The position numbers were made by a program, and so were the translations under genes. Below the pieces are notes generated by a model that saw only the letters and a program-made list of their open reading frames with translations, was not told the DNA's origin and did no database searches. Below, one piece after another: positions 16,025 through 24,530 of a DNA stretch of 64,000 nucleotides (position 1 is its first letter; the number at the start of each line of letters is the position of its first letter). Source of the stretch: Paragemmobacter straminiformis (GTDB taxonomy: Bacteria; Pseudomonadota; Alphaproteobacteria; Rhodobacterales; Rhodobacteraceae); contig NZ_JACLQD010000001.1 of the NCBI RefSeq assembly GCF_014243445.1, forward strand, positions 992,001-1,056,000, read 5' to 3'.

Positions 16025-16103
16025 CAACCCGCCCCGACAGACACAGCCGACAGGCCAGGCACAGCATGACACCGACCCGAAACCACATCAGCGGACAGCA
16101 CGC

Positions 16104-18212
16104 ATGACCACCGGCGCGATCCCCCAGCGCGGCGGCCTTCTGGGCCAGCTCGGCGGGCTGGCCCTGCCCGTGGGCGTGCTCGTCATCATCGCCATGATGG
16201 TGATGCCGCTTCCCGTGGTGCTGCTCGACCTCTTCTTCGTGTCGAACATCCTTCTGTCGCTCGTGATCCTGATGGTCGCGCTCTACAGCTACCGCCCGCT
16301 TGATTTCTCCAGCTTTCCCAGCCTCTTGCTGATCGCCACCATCTTCCGCCTCGCGCTCAACGTGGCCTCGACCCGCATCGTGCTGACCCAGGGCCACACC
16401 GGCCATGACGCGGCGGGCAAGGTCATCAAGGCCTTCGGTGAATTCGTCATCGCGGGGAATTTCGTCGTCGGCCTTCTCGTCTTCATCATCCTCGTCATCA
16501 TCAACATCGTCGTCATCACCAAGGGCGCGGGCCGCGTGTCCGAGGTTTCCGCCCGCTTCACCCTCGACGCCATGCCCGGCAAGCAGATGGCCATCGACGC
16601 CGACCTGAACGCCGGTCTTTTGACACCCGATCAAGCCCGCACCCGCCGCGCCGAGGTGGGGGCCGAGGCCGATTTCTACGGCTCGATGGACGGTGCCGGA
16701 AAATTCGTCAAAGGCGACGCGATGGCGGGCATCCTGATCCTTGCCATCAACATCATCGGCGGCATCCTGATCGGCACGCTGCAACACGGCCTCTCGATGG
16801 GGCAGGCGGCGCAGACCTATGTCCTGCTTTCCATCGGCGACGGTCTCGTGGCGCAGATCCCGGCACTCCTGCTGTCCATCGCCACCGCCATCATCGTCAC
16901 CCGCGTCTCCTCCAGCCATGACATGGGCGGGCTGATCGCGCGGCAAATCCACCTGCGCGCGGCATGGATGCCCGTGGCCGCCGTCCTTGCCATCATCGGC
17001 GTCGTCCCCGGCATGCCGTCCGGCGTGTTCCTCTTCGCCGCCGCCGCCGCCGCGGGCATCGCATGGTTCGGCCGCAAGGACCTCAACCCCGCCGATCCCG
17101 AAGCCCCCGGCAGCGATGTGATCGAAGCCGAAGGCAGCGCCAAACCCTCCGAAGGCATCACCGCCGAGGATGTGGCCGACCACGCCCCCGTCAGCCTGCA
17201 AATCGGCTACGGCCTGATCCCGCTTGCGGGCGAAGGCGGCGGCGCGCTCGTCACCCGCATCACCGCCATCCGGCGCGAGGTGTCCAAGGCGATGGGCTTC
17301 GTCGTCCCCGGCGTGCGCATCCGCGACGACCTGACCCTGCCGCCCAACCAGTATCGCATTCGCGTGGGGCAGGTGATCCGGGGCGAGGATGTCGTCTACC
17401 CCGACCGCAAACTCGCCATCCCCGGCAGCGGTTCGGCGCGCAAGCTCAAGGGCATCGAGGTCAAGGACCCCTCCTTCGGTCTCGACGCCGTCTGGATCCT
17501 GCCCCACCAGCTGGCCGAGGCCGAGGCCGACGATCACGTCGTCGTCGAACCCGAATCCGTCATCGCGACGCACCTGTCGCAACTGCTCTACAAACACGCC
17601 GCCGACCTGATCGGCCCCGATGATGTGCAGGTGCTGCTCGACACGCTCGCCCGCGTCTCGCCCACGCTGGTGAATGCCGTGGTCCCGAAACTCGTGGCGC
17701 TGCACACGGTCACGGGCGTCCTGCGCACGCTCCTGTCCGAACGCATCCCGATCGGTGACCTGCGCCGCATCCTCGAAGGTCTGGCCGAACTGTCGGGCCG
17801 CAACCTTTCCGCCCCCGACATGGCCGAGGCGCTGCGCCCCATGCTCGTGCCGCTCCTGCTGCAACAGATGACCCCGATCAACACGCCCCTGCCGCTGGTG
17901 ACCCTCGATCCCGAACTCGAGCAACTCCTGATCCGCGCCCGCCGCTCCGGCGACGAGGGTCTGGTGATCGACGCGGGCCTTGCCCAGACGCTGGTCAAAT
18001 CCCTCTCCGACGCCTTCGAGGATGCCACAGGTGCCGGCAAACAGGCCGTGCTGATCGTGGCCACCCAACTGCGCCGCAGCCTTGCCGCCTTCCTGCGCCC
18101 GCACCTTCCCGATGCCATCGTTCTCGGCATCGCCGAACTTCCCGAAACCCGCAAAGTCGAGGTCGTGGCCTCTATCGGCGGGCAAAGCCAACTGCCGAAA
18201 ATGGGGGGCTGA
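16104..18212 (+). CDS. flhA: Flagellar type III export gate protein FlhA
   Basis: FlhA forms the nonameric export gate that uses the proton motive force to move flagellar substrates and binds chaperone-substrate complexes such as FliS-flagellin. This protein has 702 residues, the usual length. The N-terminal half has eight predicted membrane segments and the family signatures LDLFFVSNILLSLVILMVALY, SLLLIATIFRLALNVASTR and ITKGAGRVSEVSARFTLDAMPGKQMAIDADLNAGL. The C-terminal cytoplasmic domain starts at about 345. The frame is open upstream but the ATG at 16104 (MTTGAIPQRGG) gives the normal N-terminus. flhF follows after 3 bp. Confidence 0.97.
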   Translation: MTTGAIPQRGGLLGQLGGLALPVGVLVIIAMMVMPLPVVLLDLFFVSNILLSLVILMVALYSYRPLDFSSFPSLLLIATIFRLALNVASTRIVLTQGHTGHDAAGKVIKAFGEFVIAGNFVVGLLVFIILVIINIVVITKGAGRVSEVSARFTLDAMPGKQMAIDADLNAGLLTPDQARTRRAEVGAEADFYGSMDGAGKFVKGDAMAGILILAINIIGGILIGTLQHGLSMGQAAQTYVLLSIGDGLVAQIPALLLSIATAIIVTRVSSSHDMGGLIARQIHLRAAWMPVAAVLAIIGVVPGMPSGVFLFAAAAAAGIAWFGRKDLNPADPEAPGSDVIEAEGSAKPSEGITAEDVADHAPVSLQIGYGLIPLAGEGGGALVTRITAIRREVSKAMGFVVPGVRIRDDLTLPPNQYRIRVGQVIRGEDVVYPDRKLAIPGSGSARKLKGIEVKDPSFGLDAVWILPHQLAEAEADDHVVVEPESVIATHLSQLLYKHAADLIGPDDVQVLLDTLARVSPTLVNAVVPKLVALHTVTGVLRTLLSERIPIGDLRRILEGLAELSGRNLSAPDMAEALRPMLVPLLLQQMTPINTPLPLVTLDPELEQLLIRARRSGDEGLVIDAGLAQTLVKSLSDAFEDATGAGKQAVLIVATQLRRSLAAFLRPHLPDAIVLGIAELPETRKVEVVASIGGQSQLPKMGG

Positions 18213-18215
18213 TCC

Positions 18216-19184
18216 ATGACCGTCATTACCGTCCGCGCCGCAACCAGCCAAAAGGCGATGGAGGAAATCCTCCGCCGCCTCGGCCCCGATGCGCTCATCC
18301 TCTCGACCCGCAAGATCGACGGCCAATACGAGCTGCGCGCCTCGGGCGAAGGCGACGATCTCGACCCGCCCGATACCGAAGCGGCGGCGTCCCCCATACC
18401 GCCCGCCCGCCCCGCCCTGCGCGCCACGCGCAGCCCGCAGCACCCCGCGCAAGGGGCCGCGTCCTTCGAACGCAGCTTCCAGGCCGCGACCCTCGCGCCC
18501 CGCAAGGCCGCGCCCCGCAAGGCCGCACCCGATGATCCCCATGCCGATCTCGCGCGGCGCCTGTTCTTTCCCGAAGGTCTCGTCGAACCCGTCGCCCCGC
18601 GCACGGTCATCATCGGCCCGCCCGGTTCGGGCAAGTCGATGGTCGCCGCCCGTCTTGCCGCGCGCATCCTGCAAGCCGACCGCCGCCTGCAACCGCGCCT
18701 CATCGCCCCCGCACCCGGCCTTTTGCTGCACGAAGACCGCCTGCGCGGCTGGGCGCGGCTCATGGGTCTGCGGCTTGACCGCCCCACCATCCACGATGCG
18801 CTGCTGTCGGCCGAAGCCGACCCCGCCTTCCCCGAGATCTTCGATCTGTCCGACGCCGCCGATCACACGCCCGACCTCGCCGCGCGGCTGATCGACAGCG
18901 ACGATGCCGAACTGCTGCTCTGCATCCCTGCGGGCACCCACCCCGCCCTGACGGCACGGCTCTGCCGCGACTGGGCCGCCTATCAGCCCACCGTCTGCCT
19001 GACCCGCCTCGACCTGTGGGAGCCGGAAATCCCCGAACTCGAAGCCATCGCCGATGCCGGTCTGAAACTCTCGCATGTCAGCGCGGGCACCGGCCTGATC
19101 GACACGCTGCGCCGCCCCGTCCCTGCCGACCTGCACCACTGGTCCGGCGCATGGGCCGTCCAACAGGGGATCGCCGCCGAATGA
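18216..19184 (+). CDS. flhF: Flagellar biosynthesis GTPase FlhF (divergent)
   Basis: FlhF is an SRP-type GTPase that sets flagellar placement and number in polar flagellates. The N-terminus matches the family (RAATSQKAMEEILRRLGPDALILSTRKI). A Pro/Ala-rich linker follows (about 50-105), then a G domain with P loop GPPGSGKS at 134-141 and a TRLD motif in place of NKxD/TKxD. At 322 residues it is short for FlhF, and the switch motifs DTAGR are not recognisable (DSDDAELLLCIPAG instead), so GTP hydrolysis may be impaired. Its place between flhA and fliA is the usual flhA-flhF-(flhG)-fliA order; no flhG is present. Confidence 0.82.
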   Translation: MTVITVRAATSQKAMEEILRRLGPDALILSTRKIDGQYELRASGEGDDLDPPDTEAAASPIPPARPALRATRSPQHPAQGAASFERSFQAATLAPRKAAPRKAAPDDPHADLARRLFFPEGLVEPVAPRTVIIGPPGSGKSMVAARLAARILQADRRLQPRLIAPAPGLLLHEDRLRGWARLMGLRLDRPTIHDALLSAEADPAFPEIFDLSDAADHTPDLAARLIDSDDAELLLCIPAGTHPALTARLCRDWAAYQPTVCLTRLDLWEPEIPELEAIADAGLKLSHVSAGTGLIDTLRRPVPADLHHWSGAWAVQQGIAAE

Positions 19185-19257
19185 CCCGCCGAATGATCCG
19201 CTGCATGACCCGTTTTTCCGTTCCCGCCTGTGTAACCAGCACGAAAGGGCAAATCTG

Positions 19258-19977
19258 ATGCTCGCCAAACGCTATCCCGAACAGGAAGGCCCCTCGCCCG
19301 ACAAGCTCGTGCGCAGCCATATGGACCTCGTGCGCAAGATCGCGTGGCACATGCACAGCCGCGTCGGCCGCATGGCCGAGGTCGAGGATATGCTGCAAGT
19401 CGGCTACATGGGTCTTGTCGATGCCGCCCAGCGTTACACCCCGCGTCAGGGGGCAAGCTTCGCCTCCTACGCCGCGATCCGCATCCGCGGCTCGATCATC
19501 GACTACCTGCGCGCCTCCTCCTCGCTTTGCCGCGCGACCATCGTCATGCAGCAAAAGAAACGCGCCTCGGTGCTGAAGCTCGAACAGCAATTGCAACGCG
19601 CGCCGGAAAAGCACGAAATCGCCGCCGACATGGGCATCACCGTTTCGGAACTCGAAGATTGGGAAACGCAATTCGGCGCGTCCTCGATCAAATCGCTGGA
19701 CGAGGTCTACTCCGACCACTCGATGCTGTTCTCGGATTCGAACCGCACGGTCGAAGACAAGATGCAGGCCGACCAGATGCGCCAGATGCTGCGCCGCGCC
19801 TTGGGCGAATTGCCCGAACGCGAGGCGATGGTCCTGCAACTCTACTTCGTCGAAGAGCTGAACGTCTACGAAATCGCCGATATCCTCGGGGTGACCACGG
19901 GCCGCGTGTCGCAGATCAAGAAAGCCGCCGTCACCCGCCTGCGCGATGCCATCCGCGCGATGGAAGACGACGACTGA
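19258..19977 (+). CDS. fliA: Flagellar RNA polymerase sigma-28 factor FliA
   Basis: FliA directs transcription of late flagellar and chemotaxis genes and is held by FlgM. This 239-residue protein has region 2 (LVRKIAWHMHSRV, EVEDMLQVGYMGLVDAAQRYTPRQGASFASYAAIRIRGSIIDYLR), region 3 (KHEIAADMGITVSELEDWE) and region 4 with a helix-turn-helix (LGELPEREAMVLQLYFVEELNVYEIADILGVTTGRVSQIKKAAVTRLR). The pattern of region 2 with RGS/DYLR is diagnostic of sigma-28. It follows flhF after 73 bp and ends 15 bp from a convergent gene. The TAAA-N15-GYCGTYC sites in this window are its likely targets. Confidence 0.96.
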   Translation: MLAKRYPEQEGPSPDKLVRSHMDLVRKIAWHMHSRVGRMAEVEDMLQVGYMGLVDAAQRYTPRQGASFASYAAIRIRGSIIDYLRASSSLCRATIVMQQKKRASVLKLEQQLQRAPEKHEIAADMGITVSELEDWETQFGASSIKSLDEVYSDHSMLFSDSNRTVEDKMQADQMRQMLRRALGELPEREAMVLQLYFVEELNVYEIADILGVTTGRVSQIKKAAVTRLRDAIRAMEDDD

Positions 19978-19992
19978 CCAAGGCGCGCCCCC

Positions 19993-20802
19993 TCACTCGC
20001 GCCAGTGGTCCGCCACCCAGGGCGCCGGCGCGACATAGTGCTTCAAGCGGTTGAACAAGCGCGCCTCGCGCCATTTGCCCAACTCGGTTTTCAGGTGCTG
20101 CGCGGGCGTGCGCCCTTGTGTTCCCTCGTCCTTCCAGCCGCCGCTGATCGCATGTTCGGGGTGGAACCCGCCCGGAAAGATCACGATCCGCGTGCCCGCT
20201 TCCAGCTTCGGCGCCTTCCAGTAGTTCAGCGGAAAGACCGGCGTGCAATGCCGCCGGAAATGCCGCACCCATGCGGCGGGAAACAGCTTCACCCCGCCCG
20301 GCGCGTTGCGCGTCACGTAACGCTGCTCGAAACGGTATTCGTCGGCCACAGCCTGCGGATCGGCCTTGAACTTCTCTTGCAGCGGCACCAGCTTTCCCAC
20401 CGGAAAGCGGAACACGCTGGTCTGTCCCAGACGCTCGAACGGGTTGGTCACATTGCGCGACAAAACGATGTCGTCAGGCGCGCCAAAGGTAAAGAAATCG
20501 TCCAGCGATCCCGTCACCACCACGTCAAGGTCCATGAACAGCACGGGCCCCGTCAAATCGCCAAGCACCGGCCCCCACAACCGCGCCTTGGGCCAGATGC
20601 CCCGCGTGTTGACCGGCATCGCCACATCAAGCGGCGGAAGCGGCAGGCAACGCACCTCTCTGCGCACGCCCTCGGGGTTGTCGGTGAAACAGGTCATCGT
20701 AAAGGGCGGCGTGATGTTGCGGGCCACCATCGCGTAAAGCCGGTTGATGAAACGGGGGCCGTACTTCGTGCCCCAGTTTATGCAGATCACCTGTTTTTCC
20801 AT
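19993..20802 (-). CDS. Glycosyltransferase
   Basis: The product has 269 residues with no signal or membrane segment. The pattern ICINWGTKYGPRFINRLYAMV, FTDNPEGVRREVRCLPLPPL, and the nucleotide-sugar binding DLD at 91-93 (GPVLFMDLDVVVTGSLDDFF) marks a GT-A type glycosyltransferase; the C-terminus has PALWV-like and GGFHPEHA segments common in alphaproteobacterial members. The ATG at 20802 (MEKQVICINWG) fits family N-termini; a GTG at 20835 would add 11 residues. Substrate unknown. It diverges from a KpsC-like gene, so it may build a surface polysaccharide. Confidence 0.82.
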   Translation of the reverse strand: MEKQVICINWGTKYGPRFINRLYAMVARNITPPFTMTCFTDNPEGVRREVRCLPLPPLDVAMPVNTRGIWPKARLWGPVLGDLTGPVLFMDLDVVVTGSLDDFFTFGAPDDIVLSRNVTNPFERLGQTSVFRFPVGKLVPLQEKFKADPQAVADEYRFEQRYVTRNAPGGVKLFPAAWVRHFRRHCTPVFPLNYWKAPKLEAGTRIVIFPGGFHPEHAISGGWKDEGTQGRTPAQHLKTELGKWREARLFNRLKHYVAPAPWVADHWRE

Positions 20803-20965
20803 AAGCGGATGCTTGGCCTTCGCTGCGACGGTCACGCGCCATGCCCCGCCGCATCAGGCGTCAGGTCTCGGTCACGGCCGGTATCGTTAGTAAAAGTTAA
20901 AGACACCGGCCCTTCAAGGCAAGAAACCGCCTTGAGCGGACCGGCAGACGCGGTAATCTTGGTTA

Positions 20966-22153
20966 ATGGCACATTACCGCAAGCTCGGCACCCCCGCCCT
21001 CGCCGCATTCGAACCTGTTCTGGGCGACCGGCTGGAAAGTGTTCCTGTCAGCCTGCCCGCCCTTCTGCGCGGCCTCTCGCGCAGGCTCGGTCCGCTTGGT
21101 GCCCTGCGCCTGTGCCTGCGCGCGCTGCGTAACGGGGCAGCCCCGCCCGACATCCGCGCCCTTGTCGCGGGGAACCTCACCCGCAAGCAGATCCGCCTTC
21201 CCGCCCTTTTCGGCCTGCGCCCCGTCGCCGCGACCTATCTCCATCTCAAAGGTGCCGAAGCGGCACTCCTGCGCGACCTGCTGCGCCTCGACACCCAAGC
21301 CGGCCGCATCGACATCATCTTCAACGGCTCGGTCTACCCTGAATCCGTCCTTGCCGCCGTGGCCGACCCTTCGGCCCGCGTTCTGGTCGAAGCGGGCTTT
21401 CTGCCCCGCACCCTCCAGATCGACCCGACGGGACTGAACGGCGCGAATTCCGTGCCGCGCGACCCCGCCTTCTATCTGGACAGCGACACCGACTTTGCCG
21501 CCGCAGGCCTGCCCGAAACCATCGGCCGCCGCGCCGCGAAATCGCAGCACGCGCCCGTCACGCTGCCGCCCGACTTTGTGTTCGTTCCGTTTCAGGTGCC
21601 ATCCGACATGCAGATCACCCTGCATTCGCCGTGGCTGCGCGACATGGGCCATTTCCTCGCGGTCCTGCGCGACACCGCCGACCGCAACCCCCATCAGACC
21701 TTCGTGGTCAAGGAACACCCCAGTTTCCGCGCCTCGGTCATCGGCCTCTTTCCGCCCCACCCGCGCATCCTCTTTGCCAACGGCAACGAAACCGCCAGCC
21801 TCATCGCCGCCGCCCGCGCCGTGCTGACCATAAACTCCACCGTCGGGATCGAGGCGCTGCAAGCCGCGAAACCCGTCATCACCCTTGGCACCGCCTGCTA
21901 CGCCATCGCGGGCCTGACCCTGCAAGCGCATGACCCCGCCACGCTCGACGCCGCCTTGGCGCGGCACGACTGGCGACCCGACGAAAGACTGCGGCGCCAG
22001 TTCCTCGGCTTCCTGAAGAACGTCTACCTCGTTCCGGGAACCCTCGCCCAACCGCCCGCCGATCTGGCGCAGGCCATCGCCGCGCGCCTTACAGGGGCGC
22101 TGTCTGCATGGCATATCCCAGGCGACGAAAATCCTCGGCGCAGGCACGGTTGA
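20966..22153 (+). CDS. Capsular polysaccharide (KpsC/KpsS-like) protein
   Basis: The product has 395 residues. The C-terminal half carries the pattern of KpsS/KpsC-type capsule proteins, which are Kdo transferases that make the lipid-linked capsule anchor: FVFVPFQVPSDMQITLHS, QTFVVKEHPSF, then SLIAAARAVLTINSTVGIEALQAAKPVITLGTACYAIAGL, where the conserved NSTVG and the EAL.A.KPV.TLG segment are clear. The N-terminal half is less conserved. Its last 65 bp overlap the end of the convergent sulfotransferase gene. Likely role: synthesis or export of a surface glycan. Confidence 0.78.
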   Translation: MAHYRKLGTPALAAFEPVLGDRLESVPVSLPALLRGLSRRLGPLGALRLCLRALRNGAAPPDIRALVAGNLTRKQIRLPALFGLRPVAATYLHLKGAEAALLRDLLRLDTQAGRIDIIFNGSVYPESVLAAVADPSARVLVEAGFLPRTLQIDPTGLNGANSVPRDPAFYLDSDTDFAAAGLPETIGRRAAKSQHAPVTLPPDFVFVPFQVPSDMQITLHSPWLRDMGHFLAVLRDTADRNPHQTFVVKEHPSFRASVIGLFPPHPRILFANGNETASLIAAARAVLTINSTVGIEALQAAKPVITLGTACYAIAGLTLQAHDPATLDAALARHDWRPDERLRRQFLGFLKNVYLVPGTLAQPPADLAQAIAARLTGALSAWHIPGDENPRRRHG

Positions 22154-22721
22154 TCAGCCCAAGCGCCTCGGGCGTCAGATAGTGGCTGCGGTCCTTCTTG
22201 GCCGAGCTGTTGCGATTTCCATGGGCGGGCAGGGCCAGCGGTATGCCCAGCCGGTCGAACAGCGCCGCCAGCTCCCCGGCCAAGGCCTCGAACCGCACGA
22301 TATGGTCAACCAGCATACGCCCGTCACGGTCCAGCAAGAACGGCATCTGCGACATCTGCCGCGCGTTCAGGAATTCGGTGAACCCCTGCCCCGCCGTGCG
22401 CTTGTGGCGGTGGTGCAGCGGGTTCTGCCGGATGAATTCATAGGACGAGATCAACCTGTCATAGGGGTTGCGCACCACCGCAAAGCGCCGCGCCGCATCG
22501 AACACCGCCGCCCCCATCACCCGCCGGTGCCAGGCCGCCGTCGCATGGCCGGGAATATAGGCCGCCCGCGCGTCCTGCGGCAGCGCCAGCTTCGCCGCCA
22601 GACGCCGGCCCAGCGTCTTGCGGCCCGCCGCCTTGTAGGGCAGCAGCAAGTCCTCGATCGCCCCTCCCGCCGTTTTCGGGATGTGAATGAAGATCAGGTC
22701 AAGTTCGGGATAATAGGGCAT
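22089..22721 (-). CDS. Sulfotransferase family 2 protein
   Basis: The product has 210 residues. It shows the two PAPS-binding motifs of sulfotransferases: FIHIPKTAGGAIE (5'-phosphosulfate loop, about 11-23) and RFAVVRNPYDRLISSYEFIR (3'-phosphate site, about 80-100). Such enzymes sulfate carbohydrates in the cell or Golgi-like export lines; in bacteria they often sit with polysaccharide genes, as here. It follows the next sulfotransferase-like gene in the same direction and overlaps the KpsC-like gene tail to tail by 65 bp. Confidence 0.85.
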   Translation of the reverse strand: MPYYPELDLIFIHIPKTAGGAIEDLLLPYKAAGRKTLGRRLAAKLALPQDARAAYIPGHATAAWHRRVMGAAVFDAARRFAVVRNPYDRLISSYEFIRQNPLHHRHKRTAGQGFTEFLNARQMSQMPFLLDRDGRMLVDHIVRFEALAGELAALFDRLGIPLALPAHGNRNSSAKKDRSHYLTPEALGLINRACAEDFRRLGYAMQTAPL

Positions 22722-22730
22722 CGTCGCACC

Positions 22731-23528
22731 TCAGCCGGGCTGGGCCGTTTGGCGGTCAAGCGGGCTGTCATAGCCAAGCAACCGGCAATCGTCGGGATAG
22801 ATGCGCCCGATCAGCGCCACCGCCTCGGCGTCCAGCAGCGCCGAGGGCCGCGCCGCCGTCCGGTTGCGATGGGGGATAGCGGCCAGCCGCCCGGTCATGG
22901 CCTGCGGCACGCCAAGCGCCTCGAACGCCTGCGGCAGGTCGCTGCCCATCGTTTCAAGCCGGATCATCCGGTCATAGGTCACCTTGTCCAAGGCCAGCAG
23001 AACCGACTGCTGCTCGAAATGCGAATCGAACCCCACGCCATTGCGGGCAAGCCCCGCAAGCATGGCCGCAAAGGAAATGCGTTTCTGCATGTGGACATTG
23101 GCCCGTTCGATATGCGGCCATGCCATAGGCCCCCCAAGCACCTGCCGCAGCTTGCCGTAGCGATAGCTCGGCCGATCGAACCGCTTGGCATAGCGGTTGA
23201 GCTTGCTGAACCAGTTCGACAGCGCCCGCTCGTAGGGGCTGCGCACATTGCACAGCAAATGCCAGCCCGCATGGGCGGCATAGAATGCGGGCAATTGCGC
23301 AGGCGCCACGAAATGCAGCCGCAGCCCCGCCGCCGCGGCGCTTCCGTCGGCCTGCGCCTGCCGCAGCACGGCCCGCACCGCTCCCTCGGGCACGGCCAAT
23401 CCGGCCATGAGCAGATAGGACAGCAACAGCGACGTCGACCCCGTCTTGGGCGGCGTCGTATGAAGCACGCGCGCAGGGGCGAATTCGATCACCGGAACCC
23501 GCAGGCCCGGCACATCCGTCTTGGTCAT
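22731..23528 (-). CDS. Sulfotransferase-like protein
   Basis: The product has 265 residues. TTPPKTGSTSLLLSYLL (about 22-38) is the PAPS phosphosulfate loop and LLCNVRSPYERALSNWFSKL (about 95-115) the 3'-phosphate-binding motif. The ATG at 23528 (MTKTDVPGLRVPV) is chosen because the upstream extension to 23594 has no family similarity. It precedes a second sulfotransferase by 9 bp, so both may act on the same glycan. Confidence 0.82.
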   Translation of the reverse strand: MTKTDVPGLRVPVIEFAPARVLHTTPPKTGSTSLLLSYLLMAGLAVPEGAVRAVLRQAQADGSAAAAGLRLHFVAPAQLPAFYAAHAGWHLLCNVRSPYERALSNWFSKLNRYAKRFDRPSYRYGKLRQVLGGPMAWPHIERANVHMQKRISFAAMLAGLARNGVGFDSHFEQQSVLLALDKVTYDRMIRLETMGSDLPQAFEALGVPQAMTGRLAAIPHRNRTAARPSALLDAEAVALIGRIYPDDCRLLGYDSPLDRQTAQPG

Positions 23529-23640
23529 TCTGGGTCCGAACTCCGGCCTTTGCGTTCTCTTCCGCATAGCGGAATTAGCAAAGATTAACCACACCCGGCC
23601 TCGTCCGGAAAATATCCGTCTCCGTCTCCGTCTCTGGCGC

Positions 23641-23940
23641 CTAGCCCAGCCCCTGCGCCACCAGCGCCAGACGCCGCCGCAAGGCCCGGTCGCGTTTAAG
23701 ATACCACTCGCGGCTCATCGCCTCGGCCCGCGACGGCAGACGCTCGGCATAAAGCACCGCCCAGACCCGTCCGCGCGTCGATTTGGCGCCCGTTCCGGCA
23801 TTGTGCCGCGCCACGCGCTGCCCAAGGTCCAGCGTCCAGCCCACATAGGTCCGGTATCCCCCCGCCCCGTCGGACCCGAGGACATAGACGAACCCGAACT
23901 CTTGCGCCCCGAACTCTTGCCCGCCCACCCCCTGCGCCAC
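23641..23940 (-). CDS. GIY-YIG nuclease family protein (UPF0213-like)
   Basis: The product has about 99 residues and a single GIY-YIG domain in which GIY is FVY and YIG is YVG (FVYVLGSDGAGGYRTYVGWTLDLGQRVARHNAG, then AEAMSREWYLKRDRALRRRLAL). This matches the short YhbQ/UPF0213 group, suspected of structure-specific DNA cleavage. No ATG fits; GTG codons at 23940, 23928 or 23982 could start it. The N-terminus has a short duplicated QEFGAQEFG. It follows the SqrR-type regulator on the same strand. Confidence 0.72.
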   Translation of the reverse strand: MAQGVGGQEFGAQEFGFVYVLGSDGAGGYRTYVGWTLDLGQRVARHNAGTGAKSTRGRVWAVLYAERLPSRAEAMSREWYLKRDRALRRRLALVAQGLG

Positions 23941-23991
23941 GCGATCCCCCCGGCAACCTGCCGCCAGCGTTCGGCCAAGCACCGCGCAGGG

Positions 23992-24309
23992 TCAAGCCCC
24001 CGCCGCCCCCGCGCAATAGGCCGCGCGCAGGGCCGCGATCACAGCGGCCACGCGCCCGTCCGCAAAACCGTAAAGCACATGCTTTCCCTCGCGCCGCGCC
24101 CGCACGAAGCCTTCCGACCGCAGCCGCATCAGTTGCTGCGACACCGCCGCCTGCGGTTCGGCCAAAGCCTCCGACAGCGCGCCCACATTCATCTCGCCAC
24201 CCAGCAGGTGGCAAAGAATCTGCAACCGCCCGGTATGGGACAGCGCCTTGAGAACCGTGACCACCTCGCGGGCGGCCACGGCATCTCCGGCCGGATCGAA
24301 CCCGGTCAC
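23992..24309 (-). CDS. sqrR: ArsR-family sulfide-responsive repressor (SqrR/BigR type)
   Basis: The product has 105 residues with a winged helix: VVTVLKALSHTGRLQILCHLLGGEMNVGALSEALAEPQAAVSQQLMRLRSEGFVRARREGKHVLYG. The two cysteines C33 (ILC) and C99 (AYC) are 66 residues apart, exactly the spacing of the redox pair C41/C107 of R. capsulatus SqrR and C42/C108 of BigR, which form a tetrasulfide bridge with reactive sulfur and leave DNA. The GTG start at 24309 overlaps the stop of the DUF2892 gene (GTGA), so it is coupled. It probably represses its own operon, which includes sulfide:quinone oxidoreductase. Confidence 0.88.
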   Translation of the reverse strand: MTGFDPAGDAVAAREVVTVLKALSHTGRLQILCHLLGGEMNVGALSEALAEPQAAVSQQLMRLRSEGFVRARREGKHVLYGFADGRVAAVIAALRAAYCAGAAGA

Positions 24310-24509
24310 TTGAAGGCGCAGCCGGGCTTTGCCCCCAAGGCGCGGAACACCGTCACCGCAGGGCAGAACCCCGTGACCGAGGACTGGATCAGGTTCACCC
24401 CGATGAACAGCGTGAACAGCACGAACCACTGCGACACCCAGGCCGTCAGCGCCACCGAAAGCAGCACCATCACACCCGCAAACATCAATACCGAACGGTC
24501 GATCGTCAT
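24306..24509 (-). CDS. DUF2892 inner membrane protein
   Basis: The product has 67 residues: a short N-terminus (MTIDRSVLMFAGV), two membrane segments (about 7-25 and 28-44) and a tail with conserved TGFCPAVTVFRALG and a final cysteine segment GCAFK, typical of DUF2892 (YgaP-like transmembrane) proteins. Such domains accompany rhodanese and sulfur-stress genes. The ATG at 24509 is favoured by AAGGAG eight bases upstream; an in-frame ATG at 24515 is too close to it. It is coupled to the sqrR-like gene. Confidence 0.85.
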   Translation of the reverse strand: MTIDRSVLMFAGVMVLLSVALTAWVSQWFVLFTLFIGVNLIQSSVTGFCPAVTVFRALGAKPGCAFK

Positions 24510-24530
24510 GGTCATTCTCCTTGTTATCAA

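Larger units (their letters stand above)
15739..16103. other. Divergent control region between flgP and flhA
   Basis: This 365-bp stretch has no gene. It contains two outward-facing sigma-54 promoters (15773-15789 minus, 16008-16024 plus) and, between them, a copy of the recurring CTTGC/AAATA element with a GGGGGGC hairpin. An activator of the FleQ type would be expected to bind here. Confidence 0.8.

Noticed and set aside
15978-19268. A 1096-codon open frame on the minus strand opposite flhA and flhF
   Set aside because: Same reason: low-complexity product with His/Asp/Gly excess, fully overlapped by recognisable flhA and flhF.
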